Shown here: one piece after another, positions 9,501-18,960 of the stretch
Position numbering within the stretch: position 1 is the stretch's first letter
Layout: the number at the start of each line of letters is the position of its first letter
Assembly: GCA_026129685.1 (NCBI GenBank)
Contig: JAHCHO010000014.1
Location: 38,627 to 102,626 of the forward strand
Origin: Fimbriimonadaceae bacterium
GTDB taxonomy: Bacteria > Armatimonadota > Fimbriimonadia > Fimbriimonadales > Fimbriimonadaceae
DNA length: 64,000 nt
Direction of reading: 5' to 3'
Translations under genes and position numbers: made by a program
The notes under the pieces: generated by a model
What the model saw: only the letters and a program-made list of their open reading frames with translations
Database searches by the model: none
What the model was told of the DNA's origin: nothing

Positions 9501-11066
9501 GTGTTCGCGCTCGCGGCGGCGATGAGCCCGAACGACGCGTTCCTCGCCTCGAACTCGCAACGGGCTTGGATGAAGCAGGCCTACACCCTCAAGGTCGGCG
9601 GACCGGACGTCATCGACCCCAACCCGGCGATCCTGTGGCCTCAGTACAAGGGCTCGTCGTCGCTGGCCGACTTCATCGTGCGTTTCCGGCAGACGGTGTT
9701 GAAGGGCTCGTCCGACGCGTTCGGGATCATCGGCGGCGAGGGCGGCGTGTACTCCTGGACCTCGCAAGGCGTGTACGGCTTCCGCAAGGCGGACCTCGTC
9801 ATCGCCGACGAGGGCCGGGTCGGTCGCTACGACACCGTGGGCAACCCCGAGTTCTCGATCGACAGCACCTACTACGGCGGCGAGACGGCGGAGAACGCGG
9901 CCACGAACAAGACGCCCCTCGTCCGTCCCACCCGCGCCTACCCGGTCGGCTCGAACGAGTGGCTGATCGTGGACACGGGCGCGAACCGGATCGTCCGCGT
10001 GGACGCGACGGGCAAGGAGACCCGCGCGATCGAGGGGTTCCGACTCGATCCGGCGCGGACGGTGGACGGCTTTGCGCCGAACGATCCCCAGACCCTGAAT
10101 CGGCCCCGCGACGTGGCGGTTTACACCAGCTACGAGACCAACCCCACGGGCGTGACCTCGCCGCAACCGCTCGAGTTCTGGGAACGCTACGTCGTCGCCG
10201 ACACGGGCAACCATCGGATTCTCGAGATCGTGGACCGGTACGCGGTCGACCCCACGACGCGCGGCATCACCGGCGTCCTCGCTCGGGGCGTTCTCGTCTG
10301 GCACAGCCCGGCGACCCTGACCGGCAAGCGGTTCGAGTACACGAACGTGGCAAGGGCGTGGATCGAAGACGGGGCGAACAGCCGATTCGTCTTCGCCGCC
10401 GGAGTTTCGAACGTGCGTCCGACGGCGGCCGACTTCGGCCTGACGCCCCCGGGCGGGATCGCGCAGGAAAGCACGGGCAATGGCGGGGTCGTGATCTTTG
10501 ACGGCGCCAACTCCCAAGTGGTGGGTGAGATTCAGGTACCCGCGGTGGCGGCCGGCACCTACTTCGTCGCGAGCGACGGCGGTTTCACCTCGTTGCCGCA
10601 GGAAGCGCGCGCGAAGCCGTTGGCCAACCTGCAGAGCCTGACCATGCGGGTGCGCCGCATCGGGGGCAACCCGGTCCTGACGATGATGATCGCGGACGGG
10701 ACCGGCTTTTACGAGGTCGCGCAGACCGCGCCCGGAGTTTGGACCACCACTTGGATGATGCCGCGCGAGGCGTACCTTGCGTTGCGCCGTTCCGGGACCG
10801 ACGTGCCGCTCGACAACAACCCGGTCGAACTCAACGCCGTGTACGCGCGACGATTGGACTCGGGCGACCTTCTCCTGGTCAACGGCTATGCCGGACGGAC
10901 CCGCGGCGGGAGCCGGTTCCTGGGCGAAGTGATCCAGATCGCCGAGGAAGACTACGACCCGACGAAGCGAAACCTCGGGTTCAAGACCTCGAGCCTCGTG
11001 TTCGAGCTGCCGCCGATCACCGGTGCGCGGGGACTGTCGAGCCCGGTGTTCGCCGATCGACGATAG
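6531..11066 (+). CDS. Giant secreted beta-propeller (PQQ/NHL-like) protein
   Basis: The start is the ATG overlapping the previous stop (TAATG). It gives a good Sec signal peptide (MRRFLGLVMAAALTAASFGQ) and a product of 1,511 residues. The N-terminal part contains a segment like the glutamine-amidotransferase-type DUF4159 region (LRKFVDQGGVLWVE). Further on are propeller-type repeats with VVTNGNRLYVYDANPG and VTTVAGELVAFDA. Towards the C-terminus are NHL-like blades (VDTGANRIVRVDATG, VVADTGNHRILEIVD). These repeats normally form multi-bladed propellers for protein or ligand binding. The protein is probably exported and may decorate the cell surface or pilus. No active site is visible, and the substrate or partner is unknown. 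Confidence 0.75.
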   Translation: MRRFLGLVMAAALTAASFGQIGYARRSETIRAGVVVIGGQVRGGVPANLYPYVWFNLDNNRTAKPAGWSFANPRPATIATSAMAARWSAIASVVGGPGLAVGDRLTKRHAAYWEVSLADTSEEQIADYDMLYLAMRAGASLNPFERERLRKFVDQGGVLWVEIVEGAGAGTPDVLNGLPIPVRPRAVSTSDYGIDLAQPLLRYPNRISPTEALALNYGETGTAILPFTLDDAGIDALRPQQTTIEADARKLRPIAVGLGGSLVVGSIGDGLMVVSNRGESRILNRGVVGNGSPEANAQAIAGETIRDAFHNAAAKLALNIVSLRTGFGSVSGGSQKTGSSPIDAGAPMLGSFTTPNPSIGAGEFHPPALYKGLLVVTNGNRLYVYDANPGNDVDGDGDPDDGERDYARGFGYDLLWSSAAGGGTLSSPTCAEVPGAPVKDQILVTTVAGELVAFDAFNLGADGRVRPGPATPLYTVSPPGGAGTSTEAYAPTVQEGYAYVADTVGSSNRVARVWAADLATGTNVRSTTDWIVGGAGTNLLRETGGSPTVGYVPVRDNSGAMDRVLYLATKPRPGGGGPSATAGISSLWLGARGESPTEWQTRTVGSTTELIVTTRAALQGLTIYRPDATSGLGLKLTLLKPTGDPYTAAEMNAMFTGAVSQPSPGTLVFGMNSTSVIPPEAGVRIDYTLDWGTGNPGATNLLVRGQIYLPDDADLTRTIFPSVALAPNGNLFAVSGAPGKGGSLFCLREEGRGTFNLLYRWDLYPEHTIRLNQANPVTYAETLFDEDPVAQLAGPFLAGRLANLAFKSGPAVRGDTVYVVASATKNVFVDITIVLAFDANPGPREITVGSIPDRFSIVQPDIARSATRNDPRTFNSFQMNQFRYEKSDDGTKGVVRFDTLMTTNRGPITNALSTSQPVVIRRAGAPDQLVEPGATGGNWSPLRWYMVLNGYRNNSAPFVSGHTLFIAGDSVVPSLFENGFTAPPSRRDGLVFALAAAMSPNDAFLASNSQRAWMKQAYTLKVGGPDVIDPNPAILWPQYKGSSSLADFIVRFRQTVLKGSSDAFGIIGGEGGVYSWTSQGVYGFRKADLVIADEGRVGRYDTVGNPEFSIDSTYYGGETAENAATNKTPLVRPTRAYPVGSNEWLIVDTGANRIVRVDATGKETRAIEGFRLDPARTVDGFAPNDPQTLNRPRDVAVYTSYETNPTGVTSPQPLEFWERYVVADTGNHRILEIVDRYAVDPTTRGITGVLARGVLVWHSPATLTGKRFEYTNVARAWIEDGANSRFVFAAGVSNVRPTAADFGLTPPGGIAQESTGNGGVVIFDGANSQVVGEIQVPAVAAGTYFVASDGGFTSLPQEARAKPLANLQSLTMRVRRIGGNPVLTMMIADGTGFYEVAQTAPGVWTTTWMMPREAYLALRRSGTDVPLDNNPVELNAVYARRLDSGDLLLVNGYAGRTRGGSRFLGEVIQIAEEDYDPTKRNLGFKTSSLVFELPPITGARGLSSPVFADRR

Positions 11067-11088
11067 GGCCAATCCTGAAACGAAGAAC

Positions 11089-14000
11089 ATGCTAGAACGC
11101 TTTGCCAGCAGTCGCAGTCGGTGGATCGCGGGCCTCTGCGCCCTCGTGGCGGTCGCCGTCGGGTTCGCCCAGGACTACCCGAGCCTGCGCGGGAACAACC
11201 AGGGTCAGGGGCGCAACGCGAATCCGGCTCTCTATGGACCCGGGATCGCGAACCTGCGCTGGTTCCACCCGAACGCGAACGACCCTAGGGGCGGACGCAT
11301 GATTCTGGACAACGCGAGCACCACCGCAGCGCCGTGGACGGCTCCGGCCGGTGTGTCAAGAACCGGGGTCTGGCTCGACCCGACGGCGGCGGAGGACTCT
11401 CCGTTCGGCTACCGGCCCACGATGTTCCCGTCCTACAGCTATGCGACGACGGTCGCGACGTCGGACCAGACCGACCCCACCGTGGGTTCGACCGCCACCT
11501 TCGATTGGCTCTTCGATCCGTCGGTGCTCTTGCCGGCGGTCAACAACATCCCCCAGAACTACGAGATCTGGGTGTGGCTGCCGATCGGGCCGACGACGGT
11601 GGGCGGCGCGCTGCGGTACTCGCAACGCTACTACGTCTACGAAATCCAGTACGAGAGCGGAAAGCGGTGGGTCGAGGTCCTCGACTCGTACCTGACCGGG
11701 CCCGGCTGGGCTCGGTTGGGCAACGGCGGCGCGACGACGAACCAACTCTTCGCCTACGACGGCACGAACCCCATCCGGGTGCGGCTCCACAACACGGTGT
11801 CGCGCAACCCGAACGGTGGCCTCAGCGACACGCCGGGGGAGACCCTCGTCTACGCCGACGCCGTCATGCTCGTCCCGCAGGTGGGTTCCTACGCGGCCTC
11901 GCCGGTGGTGGGCGCGATCGACGCACCGGGCGGCGGCACCGAGACCCGGGTCGTCGCGGCCTTGAACGAGCAAAGCCTCGGATTGCGCGAGGGGAGCTCG
12001 GTGACCACGACCCGTGGCACCGTCACCTCCTATTCCTACAACCATGCCGGACTGCCCAACACCTGGGCGCCTTGGTCCTTCACGCCGTTGCTGGAATCGG
12101 AGAACACGATCCAGATGGACAACGGCGGCGCGGGCGTGACGTTCGCGCCCCCTTGGCAAGCCGAGACCATCGCGTCGGGCTTCTTCGGCACCGGGTACCT
12201 GGCCGCTCCGACGACGAACACGCTCGGGTCCGCGACCAACGTTCGCTACAAACCGACGCTCGAGGACGGCGAGTTCGAAGTGTGGATGTGGCTCCCCGGC
12301 GACTCGAACGGCGAGCAGTTCGGACAGGCCGTGCTCGTGCAAGTCTACGAAGGCGCCACCCTCGCCTCGAGCAACACGGTGGACATGAGCCTCAATCGGG
12401 GCTGGGTGCGCGTCGGGTCGCAACGTTTCCGACACTCCGACGACGACCCGATCGAGGTCGTGGTGACCAACTACTCCGCCGATCCGGGGGACGTCGGCAA
12501 GAAGGCGTTCGCCGACGCGGTTCGATTTGTCGGCGCCTCGAACCTGGCGATCAACTCGACGCCGGTGCAGACCAAGGCCCTTGTCCGGACGACGAACGGC
12601 GGGCCGACGGTCGAGAAGGACGTCGTGATCGTCGCCGCCGAGAACGGGCGCATCTATTGCCTGGACGCCTACGGCAACGGCGACGGAAGCACCAACGTTT
12701 ACTGGACGTACCCCAGCACCCCCGACCCGGACAACACCGGTTGGACGGATCCGAACCAGGTGGCGGGCCTAGACGGACCGGGGGGCGTCGCGACGATGCC
12801 GACGGGCTTCGACCTCAGTTCGGCGATCGTCCAGCGGATCAACGGTTCCGACTTCCTGTTCATCGCGTCGACCAACGGCCGGGTCTATTGCCTCGATATG
12901 GCGGGCCGCGGCGACATGAACTTCGCGACGCGCCGTCCGGGGACGACCACCCGCGTGTGGTCCTATCCGAACGACTATCCGGCGGCGGCGCAGACCTCGA
13001 ACCTCGGGGCGTTCTCCGGCTCCCTGGTCTTCGAGACGACCGCCCAGGGTCCCACGATCTTCGCGGCGACGACCCAGGGAAGGTTGTACGCGCTCAACGC
13101 GGTCGGCGGTCCGAACCGCACCACGAACGTTCGTTGGGCCTTCCCTAAGGTCGCCCAGCCGACGATCGGCGCCATCCGCCACACGCCGTTGATCGAGTTC
13201 GGCAACGTGTATTTCGGGACGGACCGGTTCGTGCCGGACGGATCGGCGGACGGTGTCCCCAAGGGCCGGTTCTACTGCCTCGACATGGACGACGGCACCC
13301 TTAAGTGGAAGTTCGAGAGCCTGTCCGGCAACGCCCCCGGCGACTGGGGGACCTCCGGACCGACCTCGGCCCCCTCCGCGATGTTGAGCGACGCCGGGAT
13401 GAGCGACACGGTGTTCGCGCAGAACCAGGACGGCACCCTCTACGCTTTCTCGGCTAACGGCGACGGATCCGGCAACGCCCAGGTCTACTGGTCCACGAAC
13501 GAACTTGCGACGGGGGCCACGGGAAGCCTGACCTTCACCACGATGAGCGTGTACGATGGAACGGGCTTGGGCACGCACCTGACGAGCCCGGTCGTCCTCG
13601 TGCCAACCGCGGACGGGCGCTTCACCGCGATGTTCGCGAGGCTGAGCGACGTGAACCGGTTCGGCACGCGCCGCGCTTGGGAGTACGTCTCCGCCTCCGA
13701 TTCGCTCGTCGCCTCGATGGCGCAGGGGAACGGCTGGCTCTACGGCGGCGACCCGGCGGGCAACCTCTACGCATGGAACAACGAAGCGGGCGCGCCGATC
13801 ACGCCCGGTGACGTGCCGGGCCAGCAGACGATCGTCGAAAACGACCCGGTGGGCGACGACTTCCGCGAGTCGAAGATCAAGTTCATCACGCGGGACGCCT
13901 ACAACCAATTGCGGCAGACGCCGGCCGGGCTGAGCTACGCCCAGGCGCTTCTGCCCGCCAACGAGTCTCCGTCGGGCGTGTTCGAATGGGGCCAGACGAT

Positions 14001-17000
14001 CTACATCCTGGTCTACGACTTCCCGTACAGGACCCAGGACGAGGACGGAAACCCGGTCGCCCCGCCCGCCGTGAACTTCCAGTTCTCGAGCGACGGCCGG
14101 TCCAACCGGAACCTGACGGTCGAGAGTCGGCAGTTCGCGGTGCCGGGACCCCTTCCCGACAAGGACGGTTACGCGATCCTGTCGTTCACGATCCAGGGCG
14201 GCGGCGTGAACGCCCTTCCCCCGGGCGACGGACGGGTTTCGTTCTCCATCAGCACCGCTTCGGTGAACACCGAGGGCCAGCGCCAGAACATCGTGATGCG
14301 CCAGAGCGACTCGGTCATCGCCTTCCAGGTGGCGAACCCGCTGGCTCTTGTCATCCGTCGGCTTGGGAACGGCAACCCGGATCCCCTGCGCTCGATCGGG
14401 GCGACGACCGACGCCGCCGACCCGCAGAACCTGGTCAACGGCTCTCCCGACATTCCCGCGACGACGGCAAGGGAGGATCTCCTGACCGCCACCACCGGGA
14501 TCGCCTACCATGGACAGGCCGCCAACACCCAAATCGAGGTGATCGACCGGAGCCTGATGAGCTTGTTGCGCGGCCCGGGACGGGGCCTCGACAACGTGCG
14601 CGTCGAACGTGGCGATCTGGCTTGGACGGGCGGAGCGACGACCGTCATCAAGCCCCTTGCGGCGGGCATCTTCACGGGCTTCGAAGAACTGCCGAACCTC
14701 TATCCGAACACGAGCTTGGACTACCCGGACGTGCGCGCCGCGCAGGTCAAGGTGACCAAGGAACTCCTCGGACAGACCGAGAATCCGGTTTTCGGGCCGG
14801 TCTCCCTGAACCCGCCGACGAACGTGGATCTCAACACGCCGAGCAACCGGACGCTTCGACCCACCGCGTTCGACCTCGAGGTGGACGTGCCGAAGTACCA
14901 GCCCGCCAACCTCTCGACGGGAGTCGACTCGGCGGCCGCGACCATCCCGTACGGCTACCGGGGCAGCGTGCTCGTCTACGTGGACACCAACGGAAACGGC
15001 AGCCTCGAGCGAGGTGGTCGCGCCCGGGAGGCGTTCCGCGAGATGTGGCTGACGACGAACGTCGCGCCCGACGAGCGTTTCTACGTCGGCACCCCGACGG
15101 TGGACCTGGGCTCACTGGCTCAGGGAGCGGGCTATGCGCCGACCCAGCCGCTCGACCTCGACAGCGGCTTCACGCCTTGGGACGGACCCTTCCGGACGAT
15201 GTTCCAAACGTTCACCGTGCTGAGCGAGAGCAACGTCAACCTGCTCAATCTTCGCTTGGCGAAGGCCACGACCCCGAACGGATCGGCCTTCGAACCGTGG
15301 CAGTTGTTCGGCGTGGACCTCGATCCGAACGTTTGGGTGAACGGAATGCTGAATCTGCACTCCGACATGGACGACGGGTTCAGCGTTACCAAACGGGTGA
15401 TGCTTCAGAAGCCGCGGGTCGGAGACGGCGGTCCGACGAACCTTACCGTCAACCCGATTCGCCGGGCGAACCCGAACCTGGGCGTGGCGCAGGGTCCCCT
15501 CAACACCAACCCCAACTTCGCGCCCGCGCCCCCGAGAGTGACGGTTTCGGTCCCGCTTGGCATGCCCGTCGGCGCTTACCAGCAGCTGTTGCGCGTGATC
15601 GAGGACACCGACGACGACAGCGCGCTCGCGCTCTCGCCGACGCAAGGCCCGCTCGAATCCTACTCCGACCCGGGCTTCCAGGTCCGGTTCCGAGTTCGCG
15701 AAGGTCGTCTGACGTCGGGGGCGTCGACGTTCTCCGCGCCGATGATCGACGGCGCGGGAAGCGGTTCGACGTTCCGCTTCGCCAACGACCAGCCGGCGGG
15801 CGCGCGCGACGGCTTTGGGAACCTGGTTCTGATGTTCGCGTCGACTCGGCCCTCGTTCGCGGCGGCTCCGCCGACGGAGCCCTCGCGCAACGACGCTTGG
15901 CGTCTCTACCTGAGCACGATTCAGGGGATGAACCCGACGAACGGCCCGAGTCCGCTTCGCGACCTGAACGCGTTCGTTTCCGGAACGAAGACCCAGTGGT
16001 GGAAGAATTCGCTCGGGCCGTTCCCGAGTCAGCCGGCGGACACGCTGTTCGACTCCCTTCCGGGTGAGACGGTGATCGCCAACACCGTTCGGTTCGGCGC
16101 GCCATCCTTGCCGACGAACGCCTTCAAGGACGCTTTCAGCCTCGCGGCGCGGACCGACTCCTTCATCGGCTATCTCGGCACGGCGCAGAAGCTGACCGCT
16201 TCCGGACGGGTGGTGGACAACCGCCTTTACGTCCAGCGCATCCGACTGAACGATCTCGGCGTGCCAACCTTCTACAAGGCGGGCGGCGGCGACGCGTCCA
16301 TGCCCTGGACCTTGCCGTTCGACCCGAATCTCGCCAAGGGCAAGCCCTCTTTGTTCCAAGTCGGCGACACGGTGATCGTGATGTTCGCGGCGGTCGGCCC
16401 GAGCGAATCGTCGCTTTATGTGACGACGCTGCTCGACGGCGCGTCCGGCAGCCCTTGGGGCCCGGTCGTGAAGTTGGACCTCGGCACCGGATTCGAGTAC
16501 GTCGGGTCGCCCTCGATCATCGGTCGCACGACGAGCGGCGGGGTCAACGTGGTCGAGTTCGCCTTTGAGGGCAAGCAGCGCGGACGAACCTACAGCGCGA
16601 TCTACTTCGGGCGCGCCGCGATCACCGCCCTCGGCGGCTCTTCCAGCCTCAGCGACCTTCCGACTCGAACCACCGAGCGGCTCGGCTCGGTCGGGAACGC
16701 GACCTTTGCGGCGAGGGGCATCCTGTGGAACGCGGCGCAAACGATCGAGCTGGGGATTCGGGTCGGCACGGGCGCTTACCAGAACCTCGAGACGGCGGGC
16801 ACGCGCCAGACGGACGCCTCGGGCGTGATCTCGTTCGACACGAAACTCGGCGGCAAGGCCTACCTCGACCCGAGCCGAGGGACCGTGCGATTCGCGGGGA
16901 CCGTTCCCCCGAACAACGCCACCCTGTTCCTGAGCTACACGCCGAGGGCGCTTCGCGCCAGTGCGGACGTGGCGGCGAACTACTTCGGGCCGACCCTGTT

Positions 17001-17586
17001 GCTCGACCGCCGCTACGTGGCGGACACGAGCTACTGGGCTCGCCCCAGCGGGGCGCCCGCGCAGACGTCCGACGCCATTCGCGCCGATCGCTACCTTCTC
17101 GGCTACGTTCGCGGGACAGCGACGACGGGCGAGGCCACGCGGCCTTACCTCCAGACCTACCGGTACGGAGTCCAGTTGCCGCAACCCGTCGCGACCAACC
17201 AGGACGGCTCGCTCGCCGGCTTCACGCTCTCCGGCGCGACCGGCTTCTACCAGGTGGATCCGGCCAACGGGCGCGTTTACGTCCAGCAGGTGGACGAGGG
17301 CGCGACGCTGACCGTGAACTACACCGGGACCCAGGGGGTCGTGAGCTTCCAGGCGCCCGTCACCCTGATGACGGAGAAGGCCGAAGCCCCGATTCCGATG
17401 GACGAGGCGATGAACGAGACCGGCCTCTCGATGTCGCTCGACCCGTTCGACCCGACGGGCACGGCGGACGCGAACCGTCGGCCGCCGCTCGTGTGGATGT
17501 TCTGGCGAAGCACCCGATTCGGTTCCTCCGATCTGTTCTTCCAGACGATCGCGCCGCGGTTCGCGCCGACGCCGGGAGGAAGGTAG
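11089..17586 (+). CDS. Giant secreted PQQ-like propeller protein
   Basis: ATG at 11089 gives a 2,165-residue product with a Sec signal (about residues 1-27, ending VAVGFAQ). Roughly residues 500-950 contain four or more PQQ-type repeats: AAENGRIYCLDAYG, ASTNGRVYCLDMAG, AATTQGRLYALNAVG and KGRFYCLDMDDGTLKWKFES. The N-terminal part has two paired domains with YEIWVWLPIG and FEVWMWLPGD, resembling golvesin-like or CBM-like jelly-roll modules. The C-terminal third is beta-rich, with no recognised enzyme motif. It follows the other giant propeller protein after 22 bases, which suggests co-transcription and paired function at the cell surface. The next gene block has its own promoter. Confidence 0.75.
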   Translation: MLERFASSRSRWIAGLCALVAVAVGFAQDYPSLRGNNQGQGRNANPALYGPGIANLRWFHPNANDPRGGRMILDNASTTAAPWTAPAGVSRTGVWLDPTAAEDSPFGYRPTMFPSYSYATTVATSDQTDPTVGSTATFDWLFDPSVLLPAVNNIPQNYEIWVWLPIGPTTVGGALRYSQRYYVYEIQYESGKRWVEVLDSYLTGPGWARLGNGGATTNQLFAYDGTNPIRVRLHNTVSRNPNGGLSDTPGETLVYADAVMLVPQVGSYAASPVVGAIDAPGGGTETRVVAALNEQSLGLREGSSVTTTRGTVTSYSYNHAGLPNTWAPWSFTPLLESENTIQMDNGGAGVTFAPPWQAETIASGFFGTGYLAAPTTNTLGSATNVRYKPTLEDGEFEVWMWLPGDSNGEQFGQAVLVQVYEGATLASSNTVDMSLNRGWVRVGSQRFRHSDDDPIEVVVTNYSADPGDVGKKAFADAVRFVGASNLAINSTPVQTKALVRTTNGGPTVEKDVVIVAAENGRIYCLDAYGNGDGSTNVYWTYPSTPDPDNTGWTDPNQVAGLDGPGGVATMPTGFDLSSAIVQRINGSDFLFIASTNGRVYCLDMAGRGDMNFATRRPGTTTRVWSYPNDYPAAAQTSNLGAFSGSLVFETTAQGPTIFAATTQGRLYALNAVGGPNRTTNVRWAFPKVAQPTIGAIRHTPLIEFGNVYFGTDRFVPDGSADGVPKGRFYCLDMDDGTLKWKFESLSGNAPGDWGTSGPTSAPSAMLSDAGMSDTVFAQNQDGTLYAFSANGDGSGNAQVYWSTNELATGATGSLTFTTMSVYDGTGLGTHLTSPVVLVPTADGRFTAMFARLSDVNRFGTRRAWEYVSASDSLVASMAQGNGWLYGGDPAGNLYAWNNEAGAPITPGDVPGQQTIVENDPVGDDFRESKIKFITRDAYNQLRQTPAGLSYAQALLPANESPSGVFEWGQTIYILVYDFPYRTQDEDGNPVAPPAVNFQFSSDGRSNRNLTVESRQFAVPGPLPDKDGYAILSFTIQGGGVNALPPGDGRVSFSISTASVNTEGQRQNIVMRQSDSVIAFQVANPLALVIRRLGNGNPDPLRSIGATTDAADPQNLVNGSPDIPATTAREDLLTATTGIAYHGQAANTQIEVIDRSLMSLLRGPGRGLDNVRVERGDLAWTGGATTVIKPLAAGIFTGFEELPNLYPNTSLDYPDVRAAQVKVTKELLGQTENPVFGPVSLNPPTNVDLNTPSNRTLRPTAFDLEVDVPKYQPANLSTGVDSAAATIPYGYRGSVLVYVDTNGNGSLERGGRAREAFREMWLTTNVAPDERFYVGTPTVDLGSLAQGAGYAPTQPLDLDSGFTPWDGPFRTMFQTFTVLSESNVNLLNLRLAKATTPNGSAFEPWQLFGVDLDPNVWVNGMLNLHSDMDDGFSVTKRVMLQKPRVGDGGPTNLTVNPIRRANPNLGVAQGPLNTNPNFAPAPPRVTVSVPLGMPVGAYQQLLRVIEDTDDDSALALSPTQGPLESYSDPGFQVRFRVREGRLTSGASTFSAPMIDGAGSGSTFRFANDQPAGARDGFGNLVLMFASTRPSFAAAPPTEPSRNDAWRLYLSTIQGMNPTNGPSPLRDLNAFVSGTKTQWWKNSLGPFPSQPADTLFDSLPGETVIANTVRFGAPSLPTNAFKDAFSLAARTDSFIGYLGTAQKLTASGRVVDNRLYVQRIRLNDLGVPTFYKAGGGDASMPWTLPFDPNLAKGKPSLFQVGDTVIVMFAAVGPSESSLYVTTLLDGASGSPWGPVVKLDLGTGFEYVGSPSIIGRTTSGGVNVVEFAFEGKQRGRTYSAIYFGRAAITALGGSSSLSDLPTRTTERLGSVGNATFAARGILWNAAQTIELGIRVGTGAYQNLETAGTRQTDASGVISFDTKLGGKAYLDPSRGTVRFAGTVPPNNATLFLSYTPRALRASADVAANYFGPTLLLDRRYVADTSYWARPSGAPAQTSDAIRADRYLLGYVRGTATTGEATRPYLQTYRYGVQLPQPVATNQDGSLAGFTLSGATGFYQVDPANGRVYVQQVDEGATLTVNYTGTQGVVSFQAPVTLMTEKAEAPIPMDEAMNETGLSMSLDPFDPTGTADANRRPPLVWMFWRSTRFGSSDLFFQTIAPRFAPTPGGR

Positions 17587-17666
17587 TTACGCTCCGTCGA
17601 ATCGGGTCGTCTGATGTCGTGAGGCTCGTGCGAGACCCCAAGAAGGCTCACGCCCGCGAACTTGCG

Positions 17667-17696
17667 TTGACACCCCTCGCGAAGGGGAAGTAAGAT
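17667..17696 (+). promoter_or_regulatory. Sigma70-type promoter for the pil operon
   Basis: A consensus -35 (TTGACA, 17667-17672) is followed after 18 bases by TAAGAT (17691-17696), 31 bases upstream of the pilM ATG. It lies in the 141-base gap after the giant propeller gene, which has no other recognisable feature. It would allow pilMNOPQ expression independent of the prepilin and propeller genes. Confidence 0.6.
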
Positions 17697-17727
17697 AGCG
17701 ACGGCCCAGGATTGCGGAAGTCAGGAT

Positions 17728-18951
17728 ATGGCGAAAAAACTAAGCAGCGTCTTAGGCGTCGACATCGGATGTCACCAGGTTAAGATCGCCGAGATCAAGA
17801 TGCAGGGCAAGCAGCCCGTGGTCACGGCCTTGGGCATGGCGCCGACGCCCGCCGGGTCGGCGGATCACACGGGCATCTTCAACGCGGACGCGATCAGCGC
17901 GGCGGTGAAGCAGGCCATCAAGCAGTCGGGGGCAAGCGTCGGCGCGGTCGTGGTGTCGCTCGCGGGCCAGTCGGCGGTGCTCGTTCGAACGCTGGAAGTG
18001 CCGCGCATGACGGACGACGAGTTGCGCGAGCACATGCAGTGGGAGATCAACCGCAACATTCCGTTCACCGAAAGCACGATCGTCAGCGACTACAAGGCCA
18101 TCCCGAACGGCAATCCGAACTCCGCCAACATGGACGTGGTGATGGCGATCGCCCCGCAGTCCGCGATCGACGCGGTGATCGCGTGCGTGCGGAAGGCGGG
18201 TAAGACCGTCGCCGCCATCGACGTCGAACCGCTCGGGCTCGCCCGAACCCTCCACTCGAACTACGACGACATGGCGGACAAGACGGTTTGCATCGTCGAA
18301 ATCGGCCACAAGACCAGTTCGATCAACATCTACAAAGGCGATCATCTGATGATGCCGCGCCAGGTGTTGCTGGGCGGCGAGCTGTTCACCCAGGAGATCG
18401 CCCGCGAGTACGGGATCGGCGAGGAAGAAGCGGAGGCCGTCAAGCGCGAGAAGGTGGACCTGAGCGGATACAGTTCGGTTCCCGCCCCCATGTACGGCGC
18501 GGCGGAACCCACGCAGTTTGGCGCGGACCCCGGGCAGTTCACCGCCTACAATCCTTTCGCCGAGGTCGAGGCGGACGAGCCCGCCCCGGTGGAAGAGCCG
18601 GTCGAGGCGCCGATCGATACGACCCCCCAGATCGACAACTCGGATCGAGGACGGACGTACCGGGCGCTCCAGCCGTTGCTCGACGAGTTGGTCTCCGAAA
18701 TCCGGCGCTCGATCGACTACTATCGGAGCCGTGGGGACGATGTGGACCTCCTGCTGGTGTGCGGAGGCGGGGGCAAGCTCAAGGGACTCCCCCGGTTCAT
18801 CCAGGCCAGCACCGACATCGCGTGTGACGCGATGGACCCGATGCGGCGTCTCAATGTAAACGCGCGCAAGCTCCCCGCCGGGTTTGTGGAAGAGAACAAG
18901 GCGGACTTTGCGGTGGCCGTTGGGAACGGCCTGCACGCCTTCTACGACTAG
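17728..18951 (+). CDS. pilM: Type IV pilus assembly ATPase-fold protein PilM
   Basis: PilM is the actin/FtsA-like cytoplasmic ring protein of the type IV pilus machine; it binds ATP and the N-terminal peptide of PilN. The N-terminus LGVDIGCHQVKIAEI is the typical phosphate-1 motif, MQWEINRNIPF is the conserved PilM segment, and VCGGGGKLKGL is near the C-terminus. At 407 residues it is longer than usual (about 350), because a Pro/Glu-rich linker occupies about residues 248-302. It heads the pilM-N-O-P order, 9 bases from pilN. Confidence 0.93.
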   Translation: MAKKLSSVLGVDIGCHQVKIAEIKMQGKQPVVTALGMAPTPAGSADHTGIFNADAISAAVKQAIKQSGASVGAVVVSLAGQSAVLVRTLEVPRMTDDELREHMQWEINRNIPFTESTIVSDYKAIPNGNPNSANMDVVMAIAPQSAIDAVIACVRKAGKTVAAIDVEPLGLARTLHSNYDDMADKTVCIVEIGHKTSSINIYKGDHLMMPRQVLLGGELFTQEIAREYGIGEEEAEAVKREKVDLSGYSSVPAPMYGAAEPTQFGADPGQFTAYNPFAEVEADEPAPVEEPVEAPIDTTPQIDNSDRGRTYRALQPLLDELVSEIRRSIDYYRSRGDDVDLLLVCGGGGKLKGLPRFIQASTDIACDAMDPMRRLNVNARKLPAGFVEENKADFAVAVGNGLHAFYD

Positions 18952-18960
18952 GACGATCGA

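Noticed and set aside
8391..11090. Long minus-strand open frame of about 900 codons
   Set aside because: It lies opposite the first giant propeller gene and has the same Arg/His/Val-rich composition without motifs.
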